This document shows, one piece after another, positions 1 through 8,082 of a stretch of DNA of 13,283 bases. The stretch is from Pseudomonadota bacterium (GTDB lineage: Bacteria; Pseudomonadota; Gammaproteobacteria; Burkholderiales; SG8-39), in assembly GCA_021848555.1 (NCBI GenBank), contig JAJZUN010000027.1, forward strand, positions 1 through 13,283, written 5' to 3'. Below the pieces are notes generated by a model. The model had not been told where the DNA came from and ran no database searches. It saw only the letters and a program-made list of their open reading frames with translations. The position numbers and the translations under genes were made by a program. How positions within the stretch are numbered: position 1 is the stretch's first letter; each line of letters opens with the position of its first letter.

Positions 1-187
1 GATCTGGCGGGAACACCTGATCCGGATCGCGGTCTCCGTTTGCGCACGCGCTAACCATGGACTAAGCCGGGACTGGCGATCGTAAAAAGCATTTGCGACC
101 AATGCGGCTGGCGGATCGCGCTGCGCAGCGAAGAAAACCGGGGAACCCGGGTGACGCTCGATTTTTCACCGGCATAGAATTCTTGGC
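1..187. other. Left-edge region with no assignable gene
   Basis: No convincing gene is visible here. Two forward frames are open from the left edge and stop at 52-54 (TAA) and 83-85 (TAA), so the last 17 or 27 codons of an upstream gene could lie here. Neither tail is recognisable. A reverse-strand ATG at 59-57 also opens toward the left edge but has no visible Shine-Dalgarno site. A small hairpin (CCGGG-GAA-CCCGG) lies near 138-150. The nearest T run (162-166) is too far away for a convincing intrinsic terminator. Confidence 0.5.
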
Positions 188-223
188 GATTTGACGCAGA
201 TTTGACGTTCACCAATCTATCAT
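188..223 (+). promoter_or_regulatory. Putative activator-dependent promoter with 11-bp-period direct repeats
   Basis: The 9-mer GATTTGACG occurs twice, at 188-196 and 199-207, an 11-bp period that places both copies on the same face of the helix. Ten bases after the second copy comes TATCAT (218-223), five of six matches to the sigma-70 -10 consensus. No -35 hexamer sits at a normal distance from it: TTGACG at 191-196 gives a 21-bp spacer and TTGACG at 202-207 gives 10 bp. OmpR/PhoB-family regulators are known to bind direct repeats of this period and to replace the -35 element at such a spacing. The inferred target is the exporter operon starting at 286. A small inverted repeat, TCGCA-N5-TGCGA, follows at 226-240. 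The regulator's identity is unknown. Confidence 0.45.
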
Positions 224-285
224 TGTCGCAAGCGATGCGAGTTTCTTTTTGCCACGGTTCATTTGGTGTTTTCAGGATTGCGCAA

Positions 286-1698
286 ATGGTTCACCTCAGA
301 TGGAATATGAAGATCTTATGCCTGCTGACGGCAGCGCTTGGCGGTTGCGCGAGCTACGCCCCAAAACCGCTGTCGCCGCAAGCCAGCGCTGCCAGCTTCG
401 AATCCCGTTCCCTCAACGATCCCGGCCTTAAAGATTATTTACGCCGCGTATTGCCTGGCGAGTCGTCCCAGACCTGGAACTTGACGACGCTGACCCTGGC
501 CGCTTTTTATTTTAATCCTGAACTGGACGTCGCCCGGGCGCAATGGGACCTGGCCAAAGCGAAGACCGTGACCGCAGGGGCGATTCCCAATCCGACTTTC
601 GGCTTTTCACCCCTGTATAACGCGGACGCGGGAAGCGGCTTGTCCCCGTGGACGCTGGGAGTCGTTCCGGGCATTCCCATCGAGACGGCGGGCAAGCGCG
701 GTTATCGCGTCAGCGGCGCCGAGCACTTGTCCGAGGCCGCGCGTCTGGACATCGCTGCCGCCGCATGGCGGGTGCGCAGCGGCTTGCGCGCCGCGCTCGT
801 CAACCTTTATGCGGCGCGTGAGCGGGAACAACTCCTCGCCAGCCAGCAGGAGGTCCAGGCGCGCGCCGTGAAGGCTCTGGGGAGCCGGTTGCGCGCCGGG
901 GAAGCGTCGCAGCCCGAGGTGACACTCGCGCGCCTTGCGCTGGACCAGACGCGGCTCGCCGCGGAAGAGGCCGGCCGCCGGCGCGCCGAGGCGCAGGTGG
1001 GGCTGGCGCAGGCGCTTGGACTGCCTTCGGCCGCCGTGCGGGACATGGCGCTCTCGTTTGACGATTTCCAGAAGCCGCTTCCCAAACTGCCTGCGCCCGA
1101 TATTCGGCAGCAGGCGCTGCGCAACCGGCCGGACATCCTGGCCGCATTGGCGCGATATGCCGCCAGCCAGTCGGCGCTCCAGCTCGAAATCGCCCGACAG
1201 TATCCCGATCTGTCGATCGGGCCGGGCTACACCTGGGACCAAGGTGCGCGCAAATGGTCCTTGGGGATTTCCCTCACATTGCCGGTGTTCAACCAGAACC
1301 AGGGGCCGATCGCCGAAGCCGAGGCGGGGCGCAAGGTAGCCGCCGCCCGGTTTACCGCCTTGCAGGCGCGGGTGGTGGGAGAAATCGACCGGAACTATAC
1401 GGGTTTCACGAAAGCATCGGATAAGCTTGAGGTGGCGAACCGCCTGCTCGCCGGCGCCCGCAAGCAACTTGAATCGGCCCGCGCACGATTTGCTGCCGGC
1501 GAGACGGACCGCCTTGCGCTCCTCGGCGCTGAACAGGAACTGACGGCGAGCAGGCTTGCGCGCCTCGATACCCTGACCCAGGCGCAGCAGGCCTTGGGTT
1601 CGCTCGAGGACGCGGTGCAACTGCCGCTCGACGCGGCCGAAACCCTTCCCGGACAGTTCACCGAGCGTTCCGGACAGGATCAGGAGATTGTGCAATGA
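286..1698 (+). CDS. Outer-membrane efflux lipoprotein, TolC/CzcC-type
   Basis: This is the outer-membrane channel of a tripartite RND exporter, joining the adaptor and pump encoded just downstream. I chose the ATG at 286 (470 residues). It has AGGA at 274-277 with 8-bp spacing, and it gives a basic N-terminus, a short hydrophobic stretch and the lipobox LGGC with Cys21, so the mature protein should be lipid-anchored. ATG at 307 is an alternative that keeps the lipobox; a TTG at 202 would bury the signal and overlaps the putative promoter. The mature part has the two long helical outer-membrane-factor repeats, rich in Ala, Arg, Gln and Glu (for example LAGARKQLESARARFAAGE near the C-terminus), and a beta-strand-like stretch containing PNPTFGFSP. 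The length fits the CzcC/CusC group. Its stop overlaps the adaptor start (ATGA), implying translational coupling. Substrate cannot be read from this subunit. Confidence 0.9.
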   Translation: MVHLRWNMKILCLLTAALGGCASYAPKPLSPQASAASFESRSLNDPGLKDYLRRVLPGESSQTWNLTTLTLAAFYFNPELDVARAQWDLAKAKTVTAGAIPNPTFGFSPLYNADAGSGLSPWTLGVVPGIPIETAGKRGYRVSGAEHLSEAARLDIAAAAWRVRSGLRAALVNLYAAREREQLLASQQEVQARAVKALGSRLRAGEASQPEVTLARLALDQTRLAAEEAGRRRAEAQVGLAQALGLPSAAVRDMALSFDDFQKPLPKLPAPDIRQQALRNRPDILAALARYAASQSALQLEIARQYPDLSIGPGYTWDQGARKWSLGISLTLPVFNQNQGPIAEAEAGRKVAAARFTALQARVVGEIDRNYTGFTKASDKLEVANRLLAGARKQLESARARFAAGETDRLALLGAEQELTASRLARLDTLTQAQQALGSLEDAVQLPLDAAETLPGQFTERSGQDQEIVQ

Positions 1699-2741
1699 AT
1701 AAAAGCCGCGGCCTCCGGTCGCTCATCATTGTTGCTTTAGTGGCCGGATTCAGTGCCCTCGTTATCTGGGGATTCGTCGCAGGGCAAAAGGAACGCGCCG
1801 TCGAGGCCGAGCGGGAACAACCGGTAGCCACGCCGTCGCGCGTCTCGGTAGAGCAGGGTGAACCGATCGTCACCCTGGACCTGAAAACCCAGGCGGCGAG
1901 CGCGGTCTCGGTAACCCCGCTGCAACCGGAATCGCGGCGGCAGCGTATCCAGGCTTATGGCGCCGTGGTGGTGATACAGGGCCTGAGCGATATTGCGAAC
2001 AACTACGCCTCGGCGCAGGCGCAACTGCAAAAGGCGCAGGCGGGCCTGGCCGCGGCACGCCGGGAATACGAGCGCCTGCAGGACCTGCATCGGGACGACC
2101 GCAACGTTTCCGACAAAGTTCTGCAAGCGGCCGAGGCGGCGTGGCGCGGCTCCGAGGCCGATGCTCAATCGGCACGCGTGGCGATGAAGTCAGCCGCCGA
2201 CAATCTACGGACCCGATGGGGAACGGTGATCGCCAAGTGGATCACGAACGGCAACGCGCAGGTTCTGGAACGGCTGCTCGCGCAACGCGACGTGCTGGTC
2301 CAGGTGACGCTGCCCGGAGATGCTGCGGGCATCACCGCCCCGCGGGAAGCGATGGTGCAGGCACCGGGTGGCAAGTCCGTTGCGAGCCGGCTGGTGTCGG
2401 CCGCCCCGCGCATTGACGCGGCGATTCAGGGATTGAGCTTCTATTATCTTGCCCCGGCCGCCGGCCTGGTGCCCGGAATGCATGTCGTGATCTGGCTGCC
2501 GGCAGGGCCGTCCGCCGAGGGTGTGATCGTCCCCGACTCCGCCGTCGTGTGGTGGCAGGGCAAGGCCTGGGCCTATTTCCAGAAGGACGCGACCCGCTTC
2601 GCGCGGCGTCCGGTACCTGCGGACCATCCTGTCGAAAACGGCTGGTTCGTCCCGGGAGGGACTGCGCAGCGCGTGGTGACCGGCGGCGCGCAAATGCTGT
2701 TCTCGGAAGAGTTCCGCGCCCAGGTCAAGGTTGGCGACTGA
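1695..2741 (+). CDS. RND efflux periplasmic adaptor (CzcB/CusB-like, short form)
   Basis: This is the membrane-fusion protein bridging the inner-membrane pump and the outer-membrane channel. The 348-residue product starts with a basic N-terminus and a single hydrophobic anchor (about residues 9-29). Residues about 100-175 form an Ala/Gln/Arg-rich coiled-coil hairpin (YASAQAQLQKAQAGLAAARR, then a second arm around EAAWRGSEADAQSA). A beta-rich region follows (VLVQVTLPGD near 200-209; GLVPGMHVVIWLP near 257-269; VIVPDSAVVW near 277-286). I cannot find the two Gly/Val-rich half-motifs of a lipoyl (biotinyl-like) domain that normally flank the hairpin; short linkers stand there instead. The start has AGGAG at 1682-1686 and overlaps the upstream stop by four bases. 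The pump gene follows after 18 bp. Confidence 0.85.
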   Translation: MNKSRGLRSLIIVALVAGFSALVIWGFVAGQKERAVEAEREQPVATPSRVSVEQGEPIVTLDLKTQAASAVSVTPLQPESRRQRIQAYGAVVVIQGLSDIANNYASAQAQLQKAQAGLAAARREYERLQDLHRDDRNVSDKVLQAAEAAWRGSEADAQSARVAMKSAADNLRTRWGTVIAKWITNGNAQVLERLLAQRDVLVQVTLPGDAAGITAPREAMVQAPGGKSVASRLVSAAPRIDAAIQGLSFYYLAPAAGLVPGMHVVIWLPAGPSAEGVIVPDSAVVWWQGKAWAYFQKDATRFARRPVPADHPVENGWFVPGGTAQRVVTGGAQMLFSEEFRAQVKVGD

Positions 2742-2759
2742 GCGCCAGCGAGACACCGC

Positions 2760-5700
2760 ATGCTCTCCGCCATCGTTAAATTCTCGCTGCGCTTTCGCGG
2801 CGTCGTCATCGCACTGGCCTGCCTGTCCCTGGCCTATGGGCTCTACGGGCTCGCGGGGGCCAAGTACGACGTGTTCCCGGAATTCGCGCCGCCCCAGGTA
2901 GGCATACAGACCGAAGCCCCGGGACTGTCGCCCGAGCAGGTGGAGGTGCTCGTCACCCAGCCCGTGGAGAACCAACTCAACGGCGTACCAGGAATCGAGT
3001 CGATGCGTTCCGGCTCGATCCAGGGTTTGTCGGTCATCACCGTCACCTTCGCTGCGGGCAGCGACATCTACCGCGATCGACAGGTGGTGGCCGAGCGCCT
3101 GTCCGCGCTGGCCGGACGGCTCCCGCAAGGGGTGAATGCCCCGGACATGAGTCCGTTGACCTCGTCGACGAGCACGGTATTGGTGATGGGCGTCACATCG
3201 GACAAACTCTCTCTGATGGCGCTGCGCACGCTGGCGGACTGGACCATCAAGCCGCGGCTCCTCGCCGTGCCTGGCGTCGCCAAGGTCGTGGTATTCGGCG
3301 GCGAGGTCAAGCAGTTCCAGATTCAGATCGAACCGGAGCAGTTGATCCGCCATGGACTTTCCGTACAAGACGTACTCGCCGCCGCGGCGCGCGCGACCGG
3401 TGTGCGCGGAGCGGGATTCATCGACGGCAAGAACCAGCGGGTGACGCTTCAGCTTCAAGGTCCGTCGCCGACCCCGGCGCAGATCGCCCGGACCGTCGTG
3501 CTGCAGAAAGACGGGACCAGCGTTACGCTCGGGGATGTGGCGAAGGTGGTCGCGGCCCCGGAGCCCCCGGTCGGAGCGGCCACCGTCATGGGGCAACCGG
3601 GCCTGCAACTCGTGGTCTCCTCACAATACGGCGCAAACACACTGGAGGTCACCGGCAACGTCGAGCGGGCCATCAGGGATCTGCGCCCGGCGCTCGCCGG
3701 CGAAGGTGTGACCCTGCATCCGGATTTGTTCCGGCCCGCCAACTTCATCCACACCGCCACCGCCAACGTCGGCGTTTCGCTCGCCGTCGGCGGGGTGCTG
3801 GTGGTGGTGGTGCTGATCCTGTTCTTGTTCAACCTGCGCACCGCGGCCATCTCCCTGACCGCGATCCCTTTGTCGCTGCTGGCTGCGGTGACGCTGCTGG
3901 AAATGCTCGGGCTGTCGCTGAACACCATGACCCTGGGCGGGCTGGCCATCTCCACCGGCCTGCTGGTGGACGACGCCGTAATCGCAGTGGAGAACATCTA
4001 CCGCCGCCTGCGGGAAAACCAACATCTGGAACAGCCGCGTCCGGTTTTTAACGTTGTGCTGGGCGCCGTCCTGGAAGTGCGCAGCGCCGTAGTCTACGCA
4101 ACGCTGGTGGTGGCGCTGGTGTTCGTGCCGGTGTTGACGCTGCCCGGCATTGCGGGGCGTCTATTCGCGCCGCTGGGAATCGCCTACATCCTCGCCACGC
4201 TGGCGTCGCTTGTGGTGGCGCTCACGCTGACGCCCGCGCTCGCGCTATTGCTGCTGCGGGGAGGAAAACTGCCGGAATATGAACCCCCGCTTTACCGATG
4301 GCTCAAGCCGCGCTACGGCGCGCTGCTGGAACGCGTCGAGAGACGTTCGCGCATGATCCTGGTAGCGGCCGGGCTGTTGACCCTGGCCGGTCTTGCAGTG
4401 CTGCCTTTCCTCGGGGGCAGTTTCCTTCCTGAACTCAAGGAGGGGCATTTCATCGTGCACATGGCTGCCGTTCCGGGTACATCCATCGAAGAATCGCTGC
4501 GGATTGGCAACCAGGTCAGCGCAGCACTCGAAAAACTGCCGTTCGTGCGCTCCGTCGGGCAGCGAGCGGGCCGCGCCGCCCAGTCGGAAGACACGACCGG
4601 GACAAACTATAGCGAATTCGAGGTCGATCTGAAGCCCCTCGATGGGGATCAGGCCGAACTGGCGACCGCCACCATACGCAAAACGCTCGCCCAGTTCCCC
4701 GGGGTCAACTTTGCGGTCAAAACCTTTCTCACCGAACGGATCGAAGAGACCCTGTCCGGTTACCGCTACTCCGTGGTGGTGAACGTGTACGGCAACGACC
4801 TGGATACGCTCGATCGCAAGGCCAGCGAGATCTCGGCAACGTTGAGACGGGTGCCCGGCGCCACCGACGTGCAGATCCAGTCGCCTCCGGGTACCCCGCA
4901 GCTCATCGTGCGTCTTCGCGGCGCCGACTTGGCGCGCTGGGGGTTCGATCCGATCGAAGTGATGGACGCGGTGGAGACCGCTTATCAGGGACGCATCGTG
5001 GGGCAGGCCTACGACGGCAACCGGATATTCGCCGTCTCGGTGATTCTCCTGCCTGCGGACCGAACCAAGATACTGGATGTAGGGAACCTGCCCCTGCGCA
5101 ACCGCGCAGGCACCTACGTGCGTCTGCGGCAGCTCGCCGATGTGTATGAAGCTTCCGGACGCTATGTGATCCTGCACGATGGCGCCCGACGCGTCCAGAC
5201 GGTAACGGCCAATGTCGCCGGCAGCGACCTCAATGCCTTCGTCGCCCAGGCGCGGCAAGCGGTGGCCTCCCAAGTGTCGCTGCCTGCGGGCATGTACGTG
5301 CAATTCGCCGGAGCCGCCGCGGCCCAGGCGCAGGCAAGACGCGACTTGCTGGTCCACGCCTCGATCACGGGTGTGGCGATCGTGCTGTTGCTCGCGCTGG
5401 TCATCGGCCGCGCGCGCAATCTGCTCCTGGTTCTGCTCAACCTGCCGTTTGCATTGGTCGGCGGCGTGCTGGTGCTCTTTGCTACCGGCGGCGAGCTGTC
5501 GATGGGTTCGCTGGTCGGCTTCGTGACCCTGTTCGGCATCACGCTGCGCAACTCGATCATGATGGTCTCTCACTATCAACAACTGGTGTCGGTCGACGGT
5601 CTTCAGTGGGGCCCGGAGGCAGCCATACGCGGCGCCCAGGAGCGCCTCGCGCCGATTTTGATGACCGCTTTGGTCACCGCGTTCGGGCTCGTGCCGCTCG

Positions 5701-5876
5701 CGCTCGGCAGCGGCCAGCCCGGCCGCGAGATCGAAGGGCCGATGGCGATGGTCATTCTGGGCGGGCTGATTACGTCGACCGTTTTGAATCTGCTGGTGCT
5801 GCCGATGCTGGCTTTGCGCTTCGGGCGCTTTGAGAAAAAGACGGATGAAATGGAATCGCCCGTTCGTGCCGGCTAA
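2760..5876 (+). CDS. RND inner-membrane efflux pump, heavy-metal (CzcA/CusA) type
   Basis: This is a proton-driven pump of the heavy-metal-efflux RND class and the energised subunit of the exporter. The 1038-residue length is normal for that class. The first membrane helix is near residues 13-32, followed by the family hallmark YDVFPEFAPPQV and a large periplasmic porter domain. A second helix group starts near residue 335. Helix 4 carries ISTGLLVDDAVIAVEN, with Asp404, Asp405 and Glu411 in the place of the family's proton-relay acids. The second porter domain and a C-terminal helix bundle follow, with FGITLRNSIMMVSHY from Phe925. The helix-4 motif is neither the classic zinc/cobalt/nickel form (DFG...DGA...VEN) nor one I can tie to copper/silver, so the substrate is left open. 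The Shine-Dalgarno site is weak (GCGAGA at 2747-2752). A GCCGG/CCGGC hairpin at 5868-5887 overlaps the stop but lacks a T run. Confidence 0.92.
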   Translation: MLSAIVKFSLRFRGVVIALACLSLAYGLYGLAGAKYDVFPEFAPPQVGIQTEAPGLSPEQVEVLVTQPVENQLNGVPGIESMRSGSIQGLSVITVTFAAGSDIYRDRQVVAERLSALAGRLPQGVNAPDMSPLTSSTSTVLVMGVTSDKLSLMALRTLADWTIKPRLLAVPGVAKVVVFGGEVKQFQIQIEPEQLIRHGLSVQDVLAAAARATGVRGAGFIDGKNQRVTLQLQGPSPTPAQIARTVVLQKDGTSVTLGDVAKVVAAPEPPVGAATVMGQPGLQLVVSSQYGANTLEVTGNVERAIRDLRPALAGEGVTLHPDLFRPANFIHTATANVGVSLAVGGVLVVVVLILFLFNLRTAAISLTAIPLSLLAAVTLLEMLGLSLNTMTLGGLAISTGLLVDDAVIAVENIYRRLRENQHLEQPRPVFNVVLGAVLEVRSAVVYATLVVALVFVPVLTLPGIAGRLFAPLGIAYILATLASLVVALTLTPALALLLLRGGKLPEYEPPLYRWLKPRYGALLERVERRSRMILVAAGLLTLAGLAVLPFLGGSFLPELKEGHFIVHMAAVPGTSIEESLRIGNQVSAALEKLPFVRSVGQRAGRAAQSEDTTGTNYSEFEVDLKPLDGDQAELATATIRKTLAQFPGVNFAVKTFLTERIEETLSGYRYSVVVNVYGNDLDTLDRKASEISATLRRVPGATDVQIQSPPGTPQLIVRLRGADLARWGFDPIEVMDAVETAYQGRIVGQAYDGNRIFAVSVILLPADRTKILDVGNLPLRNRAGTYVRLRQLADVYEASGRYVILHDGARRVQTVTANVAGSDLNAFVAQARQAVASQVSLPAGMYVQFAGAAAAQAQARRDLLVHASITGVAIVLLLALVIGRARNLLLVLLNLPFALVGGVLVLFATGGELSMGSLVGFVTLFGITLRNSIMMVSHYQQLVSVDGLQWGPEAAIRGAQERLAPILMTALVTAFGLVPLALGSGQPGREIEGPMAMVILGGLITSTVLNLLVLPMLALRFGRFEKKTDEMESPVRAG

Positions 5877-5958
5877 GGTAGACCGGCGTTGTGACGAAGC
5901 ATTGGGCAATCGCCATTGAATCCGCAGGAATGTTGACAACAACTATCAGGGACTTGTT

Positions 5959-7977
5959 TTGGAATCGCACCTGCAATCGCTGATCACCTATTTTTCGGCC
6001 CATCCATATATTGCGCTGGCCGCGGTTTTTGCGGCGTCGCTGCTCGAATCGCTGGCTGTCATCGGTATCGTTATACCGGGCAGTTCAATCGTCTTCGTCG
6101 GCGGCGTACTGATCGGACTCAACGCGCTTGATCCGTGGTGGACGGCCGCCATGGCCGTGAGCGGCGCGATTCTCGGCGATGGCCTCAGTTACTGGCTCGG
6201 GCATCACTACCACGAAAAAATCCGTGCCCTGTGGCCGATGAAAAATCACCCCGAAATGTTCGAGAGAGGGCAAGCATATTTCGCCAAGAACGGCGGTAAG
6301 AGCGTGTTTCTCGGCCGCTTTTTCGGGCCGGTACGGGCCATCGTTCCAGTGGTTGCCGGCATGTCGAATATGCCGGCGACTCAGTTCTATGCAATGAATA
6401 TCTTATCGGCATTTGCCTGGGCCGCCGTCCAGATTCTTCCCGGCGTGCTTTTCGGCGCTTCGCTGCAACTCGCAGGCGCGGTAAGTTCACGGCTCGCCAT
6501 TATGCTGGTCATAATCGCGGTTTTTTTGTGGGCGATCAGCAGGCTTGTGCGATTCGTCTTCACCATCCTCTGGCCGTATATTCAATCGCTGCGGGATCGC
6601 GTTGTCGGGCGCGCACGTAGCCAGCCGGGGCCGCTGTCACGTATGCTCCTTTCGCTGTTCGATCCCGCCAGATCGGAATCCAAATCTCTTCTGGCCGCCG
6701 CGGTGCTGTTGATTGGCAGCACTTGGTTATTTTTGGGTATTTTGCAGGACATTCTTGCGAACGATCCTCTCGTTCAGTTCGATCAAACGGTTTATACCGT
6801 AATCCAGGGACTGCGAACCGAATGGTGGGATAGCGTCATGATCACCGCTACCGGATTGGGTGGAGCGGCCGGTACCATCCCTGTCATTATCGCGGTGTCG
6901 GTATTTTTCGCTCTTATGCGCTATTGGCGCACCCTGGGCTATTGGCTGGCGGCGGCAGGTTTTGCTGAAATTCTTGTGTGGGTGCTGAAGTACTCGCTCG
7001 GCCGGGCGCGCCCGAACAATATTTATACCGGCATCGAGCAATTTTCATTTCCGAGCGGGCACGCGGCATTGAGCATCGTCGTTTACGGTTTCATGGCTTT
7101 TTTGCTGGCGCGCGGCAAGTCTGTCAGAACGAAGACCGGAGTCACGCTGCTGGCCACCGTGGTGATCGTGCTGATTGCATTCTCACGGCTTTATCTGGGG
7201 GTTCACTGGTTTTCGGACGTGCTGGCAAGCCTCAGTCTCGGCCTCGCCTGGATTACGCTGCTGGGCATTGCCTATATTTACCACGTGCGCCGCGAGCCGC
7301 TGCGCGCATGGCCGCTGTTGCTGGTTGTCTTCACGACGCTCACTCTGGCCGGCGGCGGGTATGTCTGGCCTCATCACGGCGTCGATGTCGCGCGATATGC
7401 TTATCGGCCCAAATTGGAAAGCATACCGCTCGCCGACTGGCGGGCCGGTGGTTGGCGCCGCCTGCCGTTCGCGCGTTCCGAACTCGGCGGCGAAATCGAA
7501 GAACCTTTTTCGGTTCAATGGATCGGAACAGCCGGACAGATTGCCGATACGCTCGCGGCGGGCGGGTGGCAGGCTCCGCAACCTTGGGCGGCGAAAACAA
7601 TATTGCTGTGGCTGTTGCCTAATCCTGCGATCGAGCAACTCCCAGTGCTGCCAAAATTCGATCACGGGGAGGCGGAAAAACTGACCTTTATTAAAACGAT
7701 AAGTTCGCGCGAACGCATCGTGATTCGACTCTGGCCAGTGCGCGATGTAGTCGATACCGTCGCAGGCGGACGGTCGCAGCCACTCTGGAATGGTATGGTG
7801 ACGACTGAACGGCTACGTCATCCAAGCGGAATGGTGACGCTCGCCGAGACCGGGTCGGATTTCGCCAGGCCGCTGCATATTCTGCAACGGGATCTACGAA
7901 ATCAGCGGCTGCCGGCGGAGAATCGGGAAGGGCGTGGCATCGTTATGCTGTTGGTTGAGAATCCAATGGTTCCCTAG
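5959..7977 (+). CDS. DedA - PAP2 phosphatase - LssY-like fusion membrane protein
   Basis: Three domains in one 672-residue integral membrane protein. Residues 1 to about 215 are a DedA/VTT (SNARE-associated) domain: Glu30, the VIPGSS re-entrant motif, GD at 73-74 and GRFFGPVRAIVPVVAG with Arg120 and Arg126. Residues about 245-435 are a PAP2 acid phosphatase with the full signature: K344-x6-RP (KYSLGRARP), PSGH at 365-368 and SRLYLGVHWFSD, giving Arg410, His416 and Asp420. His416 should be the phosphoryl acceptor. Residues about 475-670 match an LssY-like C-terminal domain of unknown role. DedA proteins are linked to undecaprenyl-phosphate or phospholipid translocation, and PAP2 enzymes dephosphorylate lipid pyrophosphates or phosphates, so a lipid-carrier substrate is plausible but not shown. 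The start is an unusual TTG with AGGGA at 5948-5952 (6-bp spacing). Base composition is visibly less GC-rich than its neighbours, with some 60-base stretches near 42-45% GC. Confidence 0.88.
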   Translation: MESHLQSLITYFSAHPYIALAAVFAASLLESLAVIGIVIPGSSIVFVGGVLIGLNALDPWWTAAMAVSGAILGDGLSYWLGHHYHEKIRALWPMKNHPEMFERGQAYFAKNGGKSVFLGRFFGPVRAIVPVVAGMSNMPATQFYAMNILSAFAWAAVQILPGVLFGASLQLAGAVSSRLAIMLVIIAVFLWAISRLVRFVFTILWPYIQSLRDRVVGRARSQPGPLSRMLLSLFDPARSESKSLLAAAVLLIGSTWLFLGILQDILANDPLVQFDQTVYTVIQGLRTEWWDSVMITATGLGGAAGTIPVIIAVSVFFALMRYWRTLGYWLAAAGFAEILVWVLKYSLGRARPNNIYTGIEQFSFPSGHAALSIVVYGFMAFLLARGKSVRTKTGVTLLATVVIVLIAFSRLYLGVHWFSDVLASLSLGLAWITLLGIAYIYHVRREPLRAWPLLLVVFTTLTLAGGGYVWPHHGVDVARYAYRPKLESIPLADWRAGGWRRLPFARSELGGEIEEPFSVQWIGTAGQIADTLAAGGWQAPQPWAAKTILLWLLPNPAIEQLPVLPKFDHGEAEKLTFIKTISSRERIVIRLWPVRDVVDTVAGGRSQPLWNGMVTTERLRHPSGMVTLAETGSDFARPLHILQRDLRNQRLPAENREGRGIVMLLVENPMVP

Positions 7978-8082
7978 AAGGGCCCAACGCGGACTAAGCG
8001 CCAAACCGATGGGGAAGATTCGCCTCGCCTCGCCATCAGGGGGCACGTTAACGCGCAAGGCCACATAAGGTAGGAGCAATCC

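Noticed and set aside
202..285. TTG start at 202 for the outer-membrane factor
   Set aside because: It would place 48 residues before the lipobox Cys and overlaps the promoter-like repeat; ATG 286 has a Shine-Dalgarno site and gives a proper lipoprotein signal.
607..1695. Reverse-strand open frame (362 codons) opposite the outer-membrane factor
   Set aside because: Antisense shadow of a clear TolC-family gene; no signal, motif or start site support.
2205..3608. Reverse-strand open frame (467 codons) across the adaptor and pump genes
   Set aside because: It spans two well-supported forward genes, has Arg/His/Gly-rich shadow composition and no recognisable motif.
5868..5887. GCCGG/CCGGC hairpin as terminator of the exporter operon
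   Set aside because: Five-pair stem, 10-base loop and no T tract; too weak to call.
5933..5938. TTGACA as a -35 element for the DedA-PAP2 gene
   Set aside because: A -10 at 17 bp would fall on the start codon and there is no match there (GTTTTG).
4245..5942. Long reverse-strand open frame (565 codons) opposite the RND pump gene
   Set aside because: It mirrors the pump gene, has a His/Arg/Gln-rich composition typical of antisense frames in GC-rich DNA, and shows no domain or ribosome site.
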